A program made the translations under genes and the position numbers. 64,000 nt of DNA. It comes from a bacterium YEK0313 (GTDB lineage: Bacteria > Pseudomonadota > Alphaproteobacteria > Rhizobiales > Phreatobacteraceae). Where the stretch lies: the NCBI GenBank assembly GCA_000751295.2, contig CCMO02000001.1, positions 3,314,615 through 3,378,614 of the forward strand, given 5' to 3'. The notes beneath the pieces were generated by a model. It did not search any database and was not told the origin of the DNA. It worked only from the letters and a program-made list of their open reading frames with translations. Below, in pieces: positions 50,817-59,341 of the stretch. Numbering within the stretch: the stretch's first letter is position 1; each line of letters begins with the position of its first letter.

Positions 50817-51154
50817 CAGGCAGCCTCCTCGATTTCCATTTCCCGGATCTTCAGTTCTTCCCCAGCAAGTCGGTCGATGGCGCGCGAGCCGCAGGCGCAA
50901 GCCTGGTAGAGGGATGTGGTCTTGAACGCCTCGCCGCAAGACCGGCAGCGTGCGAGACCGGCTATTTTCTGGATGTCGAGCAGCGCGCCGTCGAGCAGCG
51001 TACCCTTAGCGACGATGTCGAAGCAGAACAGGATCGCGTCGGGCATCACTCCGGAGAACTGCCCGACATCGAGCGTCACGCGCTTGACGCGCCGTCCCTT
51101 CGCCGCCTCCTCGACGATCTTCACGATGTTGCGTGTAATCCCGAGTTCGTGCAT
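50816..51154 (-). CDS. hypA: Hydrogenase nickel-incorporation protein HypA
   Basis: Zinc-containing nickel metallochaperone, 112 residues. MHELGITRNIVKIVEEAA carries the N-terminal Met-His-Glu nickel site. The zinc ribbon pairs are CRSCGEAF and a C-terminal CACGS. Works with HypB. Lies 12 bp downstream of hypE and overlaps hypB by one base. Confidence 0.96.
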   Translation of the reverse strand: MHELGITRNIVKIVEEAAKGRRVKRVTLDVGQFSGVMPDAILFCFDIVAKGTLLDGALLDIQKIAGLARCRSCGEAFKTTSLYQACACGSRAIDRLAGEELKIREMEIEEAA

Positions 51155-51166
51155 CGGACCCCGTTC

Positions 51167-52237
51167 TCAACAGATGCGTGGAAGCTGTTCACCAATCAGC
51201 ATATCGACGATGCGCTTCCCGCCGAAGACAGTCTGCATGGTGACGCGCGCTGGAATTCCCCCGCTGGCATGGCCGATCAGGGCTGCTCCCGCGCCAAGCG
51301 GATGGGCGCGCATTGCCGCAAGCGCGGCTTCGATCTCGGCAGGCGGCACAGCGATGACCACCTTGCCCTCGTTGGCGAGATAGAGAGGATCAAGCCCGAG
51401 AATCTCGCAGAAGCCGCGCACCTCTTCACGCAGCGGCGTCGCCGACTCGTCGATTTCGATCGACAGCGCGGAGGCCTCCGCCATCTCATTGAGCACCGTG
51501 GCGAGGCCGCCGCGGGTGGCGTCGCGGATGCAGCGTGTTCCAGGCGCCGCTCGTAGAAGGGCCTCGATCAGCCCGTGTAGGGCGGCGCAGTCGCTGGCGA
51601 CTTCAGTCTCCAGCGCAAGATCGCCTCGGGCCGCGAGGATCGCTGCGCCGTGGTCGCCGAGCAGTCCGTTCACCAGTATGCCATCTCCGGGTTTGATCTG
51701 GTGAATGCCGAGGTCAATCTGGGGCGGGATCACGCCGATGCCGGTCGTTGTGATAAAGAGCTTGTCGCAGGCGCCCCGCTGGACGACTTTGGTATCGCCG
51801 GTCACGATCCGCACACCAGCCATTCTCGCCGCTTCAGCCATGGAATTCGCAATCCCGCGCAAAGCATCGAGCGGCATTCCTTCCTCGATGACGACGGCGC
51901 AGGACAGATAAAGCGGCTTGGCGCCGCCGACGGCCAGATCGTTGATCGTGCCGCAGACCGCGAGCTTGCCGATATCGCCCCCGGGGAAGAACAGCGGATC
52001 GACGACGAAGGAGTCCGTGGTGAAGGCGAGCCGGTCGCCATAGCGGGCAAGCGCCGCGAGGTCGAGCCGCGCCTGATCCTCCAGTACATCCGGCGCCTTG
52101 GCATTGCAGAAGGCGCTGACGAAGACGTCGTCGATCAGATCCTTCATGGCCTTGCCGCCGCCGCCATGCGCCAGTGTGACGGCTGGCACATGGACTCGGC
52201 CGAGCGAGCGCCGCGGGGGCAGGTCCAGAAGGTTCAT
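51167..52237 (-). CDS. hypE: Hydrogenase expression/formation protein HypE
   Basis: PurM-like enzyme that dehydrates the carbamoyl group delivered by HypF to a thiocyanate on its C-terminal cysteine, making the CN ligands of the active site. It is 356 residues. The N-terminal glycine-rich segment is LAHGGGGKAMKDLIDDVFVS. VCGTINDLAVGGAKPLYLSC and VTGDTKVVQRGACD are ATP-site signatures. The required C-terminal PRIC is present (EQLPRIC). Its start overlaps the hypD stop (ATGA). Confidence 0.97.
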   Translation of the reverse strand: MNLLDLPPRRSLGRVHVPAVTLAHGGGGKAMKDLIDDVFVSAFCNAKAPDVLEDQARLDLAALARYGDRLAFTTDSFVVDPLFFPGGDIGKLAVCGTINDLAVGGAKPLYLSCAVVIEEGMPLDALRGIANSMAEAARMAGVRIVTGDTKVVQRGACDKLFITTTGIGVIPPQIDLGIHQIKPGDGILVNGLLGDHGAAILAARGDLALETEVASDCAALHGLIEALLRAAPGTRCIRDATRGGLATVLNEMAEASALSIEIDESATPLREEVRGFCEILGLDPLYLANEGKVVIAVPPAEIEAALAAMRAHPLGAGAALIGHASGGIPARVTMQTVFGGKRIVDMLIGEQLPRIC

Positions 52238-53382
52238 GACACTACGGCCTCTTTCTCGGGAGTGTTGCTACGTTTAATCCCGCCATACTGGTAGTAGGCC
52301 GAGCAGGCTCCTTCCGGGGAAACCATTAGCGCGCCGAGCGGCGTTTCCGGCGTGCAGAGGGTACCGAACACCTTGCACTGCCAAGGCTTCAAAACGCCCT
52401 TGAGCACTTCTCCGCATTGGCAGGATTTAGGGTCGGCGATCTTGACATTTGGGATAGCGAATTTCCGCTCTGCATCAAAGCGGGCGTATTGATCACGCAC
52501 TTTGACGCCGGAATGGTCAATCGAGCCGAGGCCACGCCATTCGAAGAACTCGCGCAGTTCATAGACCTCCGCAACAGCGGCGAGCGCAGGATGGTTCCCG
52601 GCTTCAGGAACGATGCGCGTGTACTGGTTTTCGATCTCGGCACGGCCCTCCCTGATCTGTTTCAGGAGCATCCAGATCGACTGCAAGATATCGAGGGGTT
52701 CGAATCCAGCGATGACCATTGGACGCTTGTAGAACTCGGCGATGAATGCGTAGGGCGCCGCGCCAATCACCATTGACACATGGCCTGGTCCGAGGAACCC
52801 GTCGAGGTGAAGATCTGGGCTATCGAGTATCGCCTTGATAGTCGGAACGATGGTGATGTGATTGCAGAAGACCGAGAAATTCTCGATTCCATCGGCCTCG
52901 GCCTGCAGCACAGTCAGCGCGGTTGACGGCATAGTGGTCTCGAAGCCCAGCCCGAAGAAGACCACCTCGCGATCCGGATGCTTGCGCGCGAGAGCCAGTG
53001 CGTCCATGGGCGAATAGACCATCCGCACATCCGCCCCGTCGGCCTTGGCCTGCATGAGGCTTTTCTTCGATCCGGGCACGCGCATCGCGTCGCCAAAGGT
53101 GGTGAAGATCACGCCGGGCCGCTCGGCGATCGCGACGCAATCATCGACCCGTCCCATGGGCAACACACAGACGGGGCAGCCAGGCCCGTGCACCAGTTCG
53201 ATCGAGGAAGGCAGCATGCCTTCCAGGCCATAGCGGAAGATCGAATGCGTATGGCCGCCGCACACCTCCATGAGTTGGAGCGGCCGCGTCTTTGTCGTCT
53301 CGATCTGGTCGGCCAGCGTTTCGATTTCGCGGACCAGCGTCCTGGCCTTGTCGCGGTCACGGAATTCGTCGGCGAATTTCAT
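52234..53382 (-). CDS. hypD: Hydrogenase formation protein HypD
   Basis: [4Fe-4S] protein that forms, with HypC, the scaffold on which Fe(CN)2CO is assembled. It is 382 residues. Conserved cysteine motifs are MEVCGGHTHSIFRYG, GPGCPVCVLPMG and the C-terminal cluster region KSCQCGEVLKGVLKPWQCKV, with further cysteines in GTLCTPETP and EGACSAYYQYG. Overlaps the SIS-domain gene upstream and hypE downstream by four bases each (ATGA), so the genes are translated as a coupled chain. Confidence 0.97.
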   Translation of the reverse strand: MKFADEFRDRDKARTLVREIETLADQIETTKTRPLQLMEVCGGHTHSIFRYGLEGMLPSSIELVHGPGCPVCVLPMGRVDDCVAIAERPGVIFTTFGDAMRVPGSKKSLMQAKADGADVRMVYSPMDALALARKHPDREVVFFGLGFETTMPSTALTVLQAEADGIENFSVFCNHITIVPTIKAILDSPDLHLDGFLGPGHVSMVIGAAPYAFIAEFYKRPMVIAGFEPLDILQSIWMLLKQIREGRAEIENQYTRIVPEAGNHPALAAVAEVYELREFFEWRGLGSIDHSGVKVRDQYARFDAERKFAIPNVKIADPKSCQCGEVLKGVLKPWQCKVFGTLCTPETPLGALMVSPEGACSAYYQYGGIKRSNTPEKEAVVS

Positions 53383-54071
53383 TGCATGGCCTCCCTGTTA
53401 GCCGCCGAGCCGCGTTCGTCCGCAAGCAGGGTGTGCACCAGATCCCACAGGATGTGATAGGCGGCGACGTGACATTCCTGAATGCGATGGATGGATGTGG
53501 ACGGGACGACAAGACAATGATCGACCGCGCCGGATGACTTCATCTTGCCGCCGTCGCCGCCGGTGAGCCCGATCGTGGCAACGCCGAGTTCCTTGGCCTT
53601 GACGAATGCGGCGATCAGGTTTTGCGAGTTCCCGCTTGTCGAGATGCCGATCAGCGCATCGCCCTTGCGGGCATGTGCCACGAGCTGACGAACGAATACA
53701 TGATCGAAGCCTAGGTCGTTGCCGACTGCCGAGATCATAGCGAGATCGGCCACCAAATTGGTGGCCGCGAGCGCCGGCCGCCCTGCCGTGATAGGGTGCA
53801 CAAACTCGACGGCGACATGGCTCGCATCGCAGCTCGAGCCGCCATTGCCCATCGAGAACAGCTTGCCGTTCCGCCGATAGACGTTGGCCAGTGTTCCTGC
53901 AGCGGCGACCAGAACTTCAGACTGGTCACCAAAGAAGCGCTCGTTGGTTTCTCGCGAGTCGCGCGCCTTCCCCGCCACCGAGTGGAGAAGGGCGGCATTC
54001 AGCTTTTCGGGATTCTGCGCCGTCCCGTGAAGGAAGGGGTAGAGGCCCCGCAGTACGCCTTCGTTGGACAT
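53379..54071 (-). CDS. SIS-domain phosphosugar isomerase-like protein (GmhA-like)
   Basis: A 230-residue protein of the SIS family, closest in layout to sedoheptulose-7-phosphate isomerase GmhA. FSMGNGGSSCDASHVAVEFV is the phosphosugar-binding loop, IGISTSGNSQNLIAAFVKAK the second one and GVATIGLTGGDGGKMKSSGA follows. It lies inside the hyp gene series, 16 bp after hypC and overlapping hypD. I recall SIS genes in other auxiliary-rich hydrogenase operons, but no role in maturation is established. It could make a sugar-phosphate ligand or be a regulator of metabolic state. Confidence 0.85.
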   Translation of the reverse strand: MSNEGVLRGLYPFLHGTAQNPEKLNAALLHSVAGKARDSRETNERFFGDQSEVLVAAAGTLANVYRRNGKLFSMGNGGSSCDASHVAVEFVHPITAGRPALAATNLVADLAMISAVGNDLGFDHVFVRQLVAHARKGDALIGISTSGNSQNLIAAFVKAKELGVATIGLTGGDGGKMKSSGAVDHCLVVPSTSIHRIQECHVAAYHILWDLVHTLLADERGSAANREAMQ

Positions 54072-54087
54072 ATCTGGTCCTCCCTGG

Positions 54088-54369
54088 TTAGGGCACTGCG
54101 GTCTCGCGCATCGCCTCGATCTCGGCTTGTGCCTCCCCGAGTTCTGTCAGGATTTTCAGGGTCTCGGCCGCTTGTTCTTCACTGATACGGCTCATGGCGA
54201 AGCCAACATGGACGAGAACCCAGTCGCCGACACAGGATTCCACTGGGTGCGCGTCGTCGATGACGCAGGCGATGTTGATTTGGCGCCGCACGCCGCTGAC
54301 TTCGACAGTCGCGAGCTTTCGCGTCGGGTCGTCGATCCTTACGATCCGTCCGGGAATTCCAAGGCACAT
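54088..54369 (-). CDS. hypC: Hydrogenase assembly chaperone HypC
   Basis: Small chaperone (93 residues) that carries the Fe(CN)2CO precursor with HypD and docks on the large subunit. The essential N-terminal MCLGIPGRIVRIDD is present; the initiator methionine is removed so that Cys2 binds iron. VGDWVLVHVGFAMSRISEEQ is the conserved beta-barrel end. The gene starts 31 bp inside the end of hypF. Confidence 0.96.
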   Translation of the reverse strand: MCLGIPGRIVRIDDPTRKLATVEVSGVRRQINIACVIDDAHPVESCVGDWVLVHVGFAMSRISEEQAAETLKILTELGEAQAEIEAMRETAVP

Positions 54370-56798
54370 GATGTTCCTCCCTTGCGCCGTGTTCGTTCCG
54401 CATCGATGAGATGCGCGGCGGCGATGGTTGCTTGGCCGAGAGCCACCCCGCCGTCGTTGGCGGGCACCTTGGCATGCGTAAGAACTTTGAATTTCTTTTC
54501 CTCGAGACGACGGACCGTCTGTTCCAGAAGAATGCGGTTTTGAAAGCAGCCACCCGACAGCGCCACCGTGTCGAAACGCGGCTGCGCGTCTTCATCGTCT
54601 CGCCGCGCCAGCTGGATTGCCATTGTGACAATGGACCTGGCGAGCGCCTTGTGAAAACGCGCAGCAATGATCGGTTGAGGCGTGCCTAGGATCAGATCGC
54701 CTAGGATCGCGTTCCACATGGCAAGCGGCTCAATATACGGGAGGCCAGATCCCTTAAGAACGGGAATCGGCATCGGATAGCAGAGACTGTCGTCTTCCTC
54801 TGCGAGCGTCTTTGGACATGCGATCGCCTCGAGTCGCGCCGCGGCCTCGCCCTCATAGGCCTGGCGCTCGAAGCAGACGTCGAGCGCGGCCGCAACCGCG
54901 TCGAAAAGGCGGCCGCAGGAGGAAGCAAGAGGCGAATTGATGTGATCGTGGATCATCGTGTCCAAGACCGCGCGAGGCTTGGCGGCCAGCCGCTCGAACA
55001 ATGGGAGCTGCCTAAAATTCATGGCGAAGGCGGCCCATCCCATCTGCGCGGTCAGATGCGCGTAAAGGTTGCGCCACGGCTCGCGCGAGGCGGCAGCACC
55101 GCCTACCATGGCCACCGGCCGGAAGGTGCCGACACGCTGGAAACCGCGGTAGTCGCACAACAGGAATTCGCCACCCCAGATTGTGTCGTCCGTGCCGTAG
55201 CCCAACCCGTCGAGAGCGATGCCAAGCACGCGTGGCGCGTCAAGCGCGCGTGCGTTCTCGGTGAGACACGCGGCAATGTGGGCGTGGTGATGCTGGACCT
55301 CGATGAGCGCCAGACTGTCCTCACTGGCACGTTTTCGCGCGAGCTTCGCGGAAAGGTATTCCGGGTGCATGTCGCAGGCCAGCGCCTGCGGATCGTGCGC
55401 GAAGAGATCCCGGAAGAGCGCGAGATTCTTCCTGTAGTCGTCCCAGGTCGCGGCGTCCTGGAGATCGCCCTGATGTTGGGAAAGCACCGCCCGGCCTTCC
55501 TTTACCAGACAGAAAGTCGCCTTCATCTCCGGGCCGTAGGCGAGGATGTCGGGCGAGTCCTCGAAGCCCTTCGGCAGGGAAATGGAGGCCGGCGCGTAGC
55601 CGCGCGCGCGGCGTAACAGACGCATGCGCCCGTCCATGACGCGCATGACGGAATCGTCAACGCGATTGGCGATTTCGCGGTCGTGAACGAGGGCGTAAGG
55701 GGTGATGGTCCCGAGCTTGCGCGCTGCCTCCGCGTCGCCGATCGCTTGCGGTTCGTCCGAGAGGTTGCCGCTGGTCATGATCACGGGGCGCGGCATGCGG
55801 CGGAACATGAGCACATGCAGCGGCGTCGAGGGGAGCATGAAGCCGAGCATCCGCATTCCGGGAGCAACAGCCTCAGGCAAGCGTTCCGGACCGGCCGCAT
55901 CGAGGAGCACGATCGGCGCTGCCGGCGAGCACAACGCTTCCTCCTCGTCCGGGCTGACGGCGCAGAATCGGCGGATCACATCGAGGTCGCGCGCCATGAG
56001 GGCGAAGGGCTTGACCTCGCGCCGCTTAAGCAGCCGCAGCCGCTCGACAGTGTCGAGCCTTGTAGCATCGCAGGCGAGCTGGTAGCCGCCGAGCGCCTTG
56101 ACGGCGACGATTTCGCCTTTCTGGATCAAGCTCATTGCAGCATCGACGTCATCGAACATCGAATGCTGCTCGTAGGTCAAGGCTCGTCCATCGAAGCGGA
56201 CGAGCTGCGCTTTCGGGCCGCAGGCATGGCAGGCGATAGGCTCGGCGTGGAAGCGCCGATTGGCCGGGTCGCCATATTCGGCGGCGCATTCGGCGCACAC
56301 GGGAAAGGCGGCCATTGTCGTGGCGCTGCGGTCATAGGGGATCGAGCGGATGATGGTGAAGCGTGGGCCGCAATGTGTGCAGTTGGTGAAAGCGTAGCGG
56401 AAGCGGCGCTCGAACGGATCGAGCACTTCAGCCGCACACGCGGGACAGATGGCAGCGTCGGGCGAAATCTCGGTGCGGGCCTCACTTCTGTTGCTCTCGA
56501 TGATGCGGAACCCAGGCGCCAGTCTTCCAGTAAAGGGCTCGACCTCGATCGCTTCGATCGCAGCGAGCAACGGTGCCTCGTCGCGCAAGCGCCTGACCAA
56601 CGTCTCGATGTCCTTCCCTTGGCCGCGGGCCCGGATGAGCACTCCCTCTCCGTCGTTCAGCACTTCACCGTCCAGGCCAACTTCACGGGCATGGCGCCAA
56701 ACGGTCGGCCGGAAACCGACGCCCTGCACGCGACCGCGCACCCTGATCTGGACGCTTTCCAGAGCAGCGGCGTTGGCGATGGCGGGCTGCGTGCTCAT
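54339..56798 (-). CDS. hypF: Carbamoyltransferase HypF
   Basis: Makes the carbamoyl group that becomes the cyanide ligands, from carbamoyl phosphate and ATP. It is 819 residues. Four domains appear in order: acylphosphatase (RGRVQGVGFRPTVWRHA), two zinc fingers (CPACAAEV, CTHCGPRFT; CAECAAEY, CHACGPK), a YrdC domain (IQKGEIVAVKALGGYQLACD) and a Kae1-like carbamoyltransferase (LIEVQHHHAHIAACLTE). The start at 56798 overlaps the NHL gene stop as ATGA. The C-terminus extends about 20 residues beyond the fold and overlaps the hypC start. Confidence 0.97.
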   Translation of the reverse strand: MSTQPAIANAAALESVQIRVRGRVQGVGFRPTVWRHAREVGLDGEVLNDGEGVLIRARGQGKDIETLVRRLRDEAPLLAAIEAIEVEPFTGRLAPGFRIIESNRSEARTEISPDAAICPACAAEVLDPFERRFRYAFTNCTHCGPRFTIIRSIPYDRSATTMAAFPVCAECAAEYGDPANRRFHAEPIACHACGPKAQLVRFDGRALTYEQHSMFDDVDAAMSLIQKGEIVAVKALGGYQLACDATRLDTVERLRLLKRREVKPFALMARDLDVIRRFCAVSPDEEEALCSPAAPIVLLDAAGPERLPEAVAPGMRMLGFMLPSTPLHVLMFRRMPRPVIMTSGNLSDEPQAIGDAEAARKLGTITPYALVHDREIANRVDDSVMRVMDGRMRLLRRARGYAPASISLPKGFEDSPDILAYGPEMKATFCLVKEGRAVLSQHQGDLQDAATWDDYRKNLALFRDLFAHDPQALACDMHPEYLSAKLARKRASEDSLALIEVQHHHAHIAACLTENARALDAPRVLGIALDGLGYGTDDTIWGGEFLLCDYRGFQRVGTFRPVAMVGGAAASREPWRNLYAHLTAQMGWAAFAMNFRQLPLFERLAAKPRAVLDTMIHDHINSPLASSCGRLFDAVAAALDVCFERQAYEGEAAARLEAIACPKTLAEEDDSLCYPMPIPVLKGSGLPYIEPLAMWNAILGDLILGTPQPIIAARFHKALARSIVTMAIQLARRDDEDAQPRFDTVALSGGCFQNRILLEQTVRRLEEKKFKVLTHAKVPANDGGVALGQATIAAAHLIDAERTRRKGGTSCALEFPDGS

Positions 56799-57994
56799 AC
56801 TGCCGCCTCCCACAGGAGCACGCGGTTATTGCCGGTGTCGGCGACGGCGACCAGCCCGTCGCAGACCGTGACGGCAAATGGCCAGCACAGGCTGTCGCGC
56901 GCCGCGAACCGCCAGCGGTTGTCGCCCTTATCGGAGAAGCGACGCTGGCCGGTGAGCGTTGTGGCGGCCGCGTCCATTGCGAGCCCCGGCAGGGGAAAGC
57001 CGACGAGACGAGAATTGCCCGTGTCGGCGCAAACCAGCATGTCGTCGTGCACTGTGATGCCATACGGCATCTGGAGCGCGTGCGCGCTCGGTTCATAGGC
57101 AGCGCGATTGTGATCGACGGCTTCGAAACCGGCCTGCCCAATCACGAAGCTGGCTGGAGCGCCATCTGCATTGGGAAAACCATTCCACACCATGATCCGG
57201 CTGTTGCCGGCATCGGCGACGAAGATGCGCCCATTTGCCACGACGATTGCGTGCGGCCAGCGCATCCCGACCGCACTCGCTTCCGCGCCCGCGTTGTCGT
57301 CATGGATCGTCATTCCCGCCTGGCCAAGCACCATGTCAGCTGGCTGACCATTTTCCCCCGGCAGCGTGTTCCAGATCAAAACGCGGCGGTTTCCAGTGTC
57401 GGCGACGAAAAGGCGGCCGTCCGCGATAGTGACGCCGTAACACCAATTGAGCGTATGCGGCCCGGCGTTGCTCGAGCCGCGGTTGGCGAGTCCGCCGCTG
57501 AAATCGGCCTGACCGAGCACGATGTCTGCTGGCTGATTGTTGACCTCAGGAAGTGAGCACCAGATGAGGATGCGATGGTTCCAAGCATCTGCAACTGCGA
57601 GGACGCGTCCATCTGTGGCGATGCCGCTCGGCATGTTGAGCGTCGCTGGACCCACATTGCCCCCCGCGTTGCGTCCCTCCACGTTGAAGTCGGGCTGGCC
57701 GATCAGGAGGTCGGCCGGCGAATTGTCCGTGTTGGGCACGGTCCGCCAGACAAGGAGCCGATGGTGCCCGGTGTCGGCGATAAAGAAGGGGCCCTGCCGG
57801 CTGGCGAAGGCCACGCCGCGCGGGCCGAAGAGCGTGGCGCGGCTCGGTAAGAGCGGTGCTGGAAGACCGTCCGCTGCGAGGTGATCGCCGAGTACGATGC
57901 GGGCGCCCACCGGATTCAGCAGCGGAAGCGGAGCAGGCGCCGGCGCGAGAGCGGCAGCATGTTGAATACTAGAGGTGAGCGAGACGCGCATCAT
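56795..57994 (-). CDS. NHL-repeat beta-propeller protein
   Basis: A 399-residue protein with about six NHL-type repeats, each with a strand pair like FVADTGNRRVLIWNTLPGEN followed by PADMVLGQAGM. The repeats should form a six-bladed propeller, a protein- or ligand-binding platform. No signal peptide is apparent, so it is probably cytoplasmic. NHL genes accompany group 1h/2a hydrogenase operons in actinobacteria, but their job is not established. It is coupled by ATGA overlaps to the NifU-Rieske gene upstream and hypF downstream, which argues for a stoichiometric role in assembly or electron transfer. Confidence 0.85.
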   Translation of the reverse strand: MMRVSLTSSIQHAAALAPAPAPLPLLNPVGARIVLGDHLAADGLPAPLLPSRATLFGPRGVAFASRQGPFFIADTGHHRLLVWRTVPNTDNSPADLLIGQPDFNVEGRNAGGNVGPATLNMPSGIATDGRVLAVADAWNHRILIWCSLPEVNNQPADIVLGQADFSGGLANRGSSNAGPHTLNWCYGVTIADGRLFVADTGNRRVLIWNTLPGENGQPADMVLGQAGMTIHDDNAGAEASAVGMRWPHAIVVANGRIFVADAGNSRIMVWNGFPNADGAPASFVIGQAGFEAVDHNRAAYEPSAHALQMPYGITVHDDMLVCADTGNSRLVGFPLPGLAMDAAATTLTGQRRFSDKGDNRWRFAARDSLCWPFAVTVCDGLVAVADTGNNRVLLWEAAV

Positions 57995-58860
57995 GTCGCC
58001 AGCCTCACTTCGACGCGATTGCCGACGACCTTGACAGCATGGGATTGAAGTTGAACTTCCGGTGCCGTCAGGCATTCGCCAGTCGCGAGGTCATATTGGA
58101 AGCCGTGCCAAGGGCAGGTGATGATACCATTCTCGACTGCGCCTCCATCGATCTCCATACCGAGATGAGCGCAGGCGTTCTGGAAACAGGATACGACCGC
58201 GCCCTGCCGCGACAGGATGACGTTCTGTTCGCCGACGATCCGCGTGATGACGCCGCCCTGCGGTATCTCGTCCAGCCGACATACCAGATGCCAGCCGTTG
58301 ACCGCGCCCAGCGCGAACGGGCTGACGAAGCGCACGCTGTCATGCTGGCTGCCGCTAGCGCCTTTGACCTGCAGAATGTCGGTGATCTCCGGGCAGGCTT
58401 CTTCGACAGCTTTCTTGACGCCAGCGTGGAAGGTCAACGCTGACGCCGGACAGCCGTCGCAGGCGCCGGTGAAGCGCACTTCGATCGCCGGCGGTCTCAC
58501 TGCGATGAGCTCGACGTCTCCGCCATGGGAAGCCAGGATCGGCCTCACGCTGTCGAGCGCCGTTTCGAGCCGCTCGCTGAGGCTCGGCTTGAGGATGTCG
58601 TGACGCCTCAATACCGCGTAGACAATCTCGTCCGAGACCGCCTGCTTCATCGCTGTCAGCGCTGCAGAGTCCGATTTCAAGGCTCGCACGAGACGACGGA
58701 ACGCTTCGCCCTGCAGATCTTCGATCGCGCGCCGATAGGCATCGACCGCGCTGCGCTGCGTCTCATCCCAGTCGGCAAAGACCGCCTCCAGCCGTTCGAT
58801 GTCTCCGGTGAAGCCGGCCAGGGTCTCGCGACGTGTGGAGATGAGATCAATGGCGTTCAT
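57991..58860 (-). CDS. NifU-like/Rieske fusion protein
   Basis: A 289-residue two-domain iron-sulfur protein. After an 80-residue helical N-terminus (about residues 15-90), a NifU C-terminal-like domain has VRPILASHGGDVELIAVRPP and the CxxC in TGACDGCPASALTFHAG. Residues about 185-285 are a Rieske domain with CxH in QNACAHLGMEIDGG and CxxH in ITCPWHGFQYDLATGE, enough to bind a [2Fe-2S] cluster. Such fusions accompany high-affinity hydrogenase operons. It is a candidate electron acceptor from the small subunit, though cluster delivery is an alternative. Coupled to the NHL gene by ATGA. Confidence 0.9.
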   Translation of the reverse strand: MNAIDLISTRRETLAGFTGDIERLEAVFADWDETQRSAVDAYRRAIEDLQGEAFRRLVRALKSDSAALTAMKQAVSDEIVYAVLRRHDILKPSLSERLETALDSVRPILASHGGDVELIAVRPPAIEVRFTGACDGCPASALTFHAGVKKAVEEACPEITDILQVKGASGSQHDSVRFVSPFALGAVNGWHLVCRLDEIPQGGVITRIVGEQNVILSRQGAVVSCFQNACAHLGMEIDGGAVENGIITCPWHGFQYDLATGECLTAPEVQLQSHAVKVVGNRVEVRLAT

Positions 58861-58873
58861 GTCAGTACCAGCC

Positions 58874-59098
58874 TCAGCGATAGCGCAGATCCTTGAAGAG
58901 GTAAGGCTGTGCCGCTCCGCCGATCAGTCCGGCAATGGCGGCTGAGGCGATTATCGGCAAGCCAAGTTTGGTGAGGCCGAACAGGATCACCGCCGTTGCG
59001 AGCGCTCCGGTGGCGGTTTGACGGTAGACCTTGGCCGGATCTGCGAAGAGCTTTCCCCGGAAAAACAGGACAATCGAGCTTTTTACCATTTCCAACAT
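58874..59098 (-). CDS. Small membrane protein A of the hydrogenase operon
   Basis: A 74-residue protein. A basic, amphipathic N-terminus (KSSIVLFFRGKLFADPAKVY) is followed by a hydrophobic region TGALATAVILFGLTKLGLPI and SAAIAGLIGGAAQPYLF, probably two helices. I recognise no family. Thirteen bp separate it from the NifU-Rieske gene and nine from small membrane protein B, so it is inside the operon. Ribosome binding is plausible at the ATG at 59098. It could anchor the hydrogenase or its Rieske partner to the membrane; this is inference. Confidence 0.75.
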   Translation of the reverse strand: MLEMVKSSIVLFFRGKLFADPAKVYRQTATGALATAVILFGLTKLGLPIIASAAIAGLIGGAAQPYLFKDLRYR

Positions 59099-59107
59099 GA
59101 TCGCAAC

Positions 59108-59320
59108 TCACTTCAGGAAAGCGAGCGCGATCAGCCCGACGATGAGTCCCGGGATGACACCAACAGGGCCGTAGAAGCTGCCCATCAGAGCAGCCAGCTG
59201 ATTGCCGATCGCCTTGCCACCGGTGAGCACGCCGCCGCCCGCTCCACCAATCCCGGAGGCGACCAGGCCCACAATCAGAGCGGCCACAGCGCTCGCCGCT
59301 GTTACTTCTGTTCCCGTCAC
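59108..59320 (-). CDS. Small membrane protein B of the hydrogenase operon
   Basis: A 70-residue glycine-rich, almost wholly hydrophobic protein with two predicted helices (ASAVAALIVGLVASGIGGAG and GPVGVIPGLIVGLIALAFLK) and the loop GGKAIGNQLAALMGSFY. The GTG at 59320 was chosen because GAGGAG lies seven bases upstream; another GTG at 59335 is possible. The Gly-rich packing recalls small oligomeric channel or c-ring-like subunits, but no family is recognised. Directly downstream of the TPR gene (gap about 20 bp). Confidence 0.7.
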   Translation of the reverse strand: MTGTEVTAASAVAALIVGLVASGIGGAGGGVLTGGKAIGNQLAALMGSFYGPVGVIPGLIVGLIALAFLK

Positions 59321-59341
59321 GTGAAAGCTCCTCACTCCGGT

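Noticed and set aside
52690..52715. A tRNA T-arm-like string GGTTCGAATCC
   Set aside because: It lies inside hypD, and no cloverleaf can be formed around it; no tRNA was found in the window.
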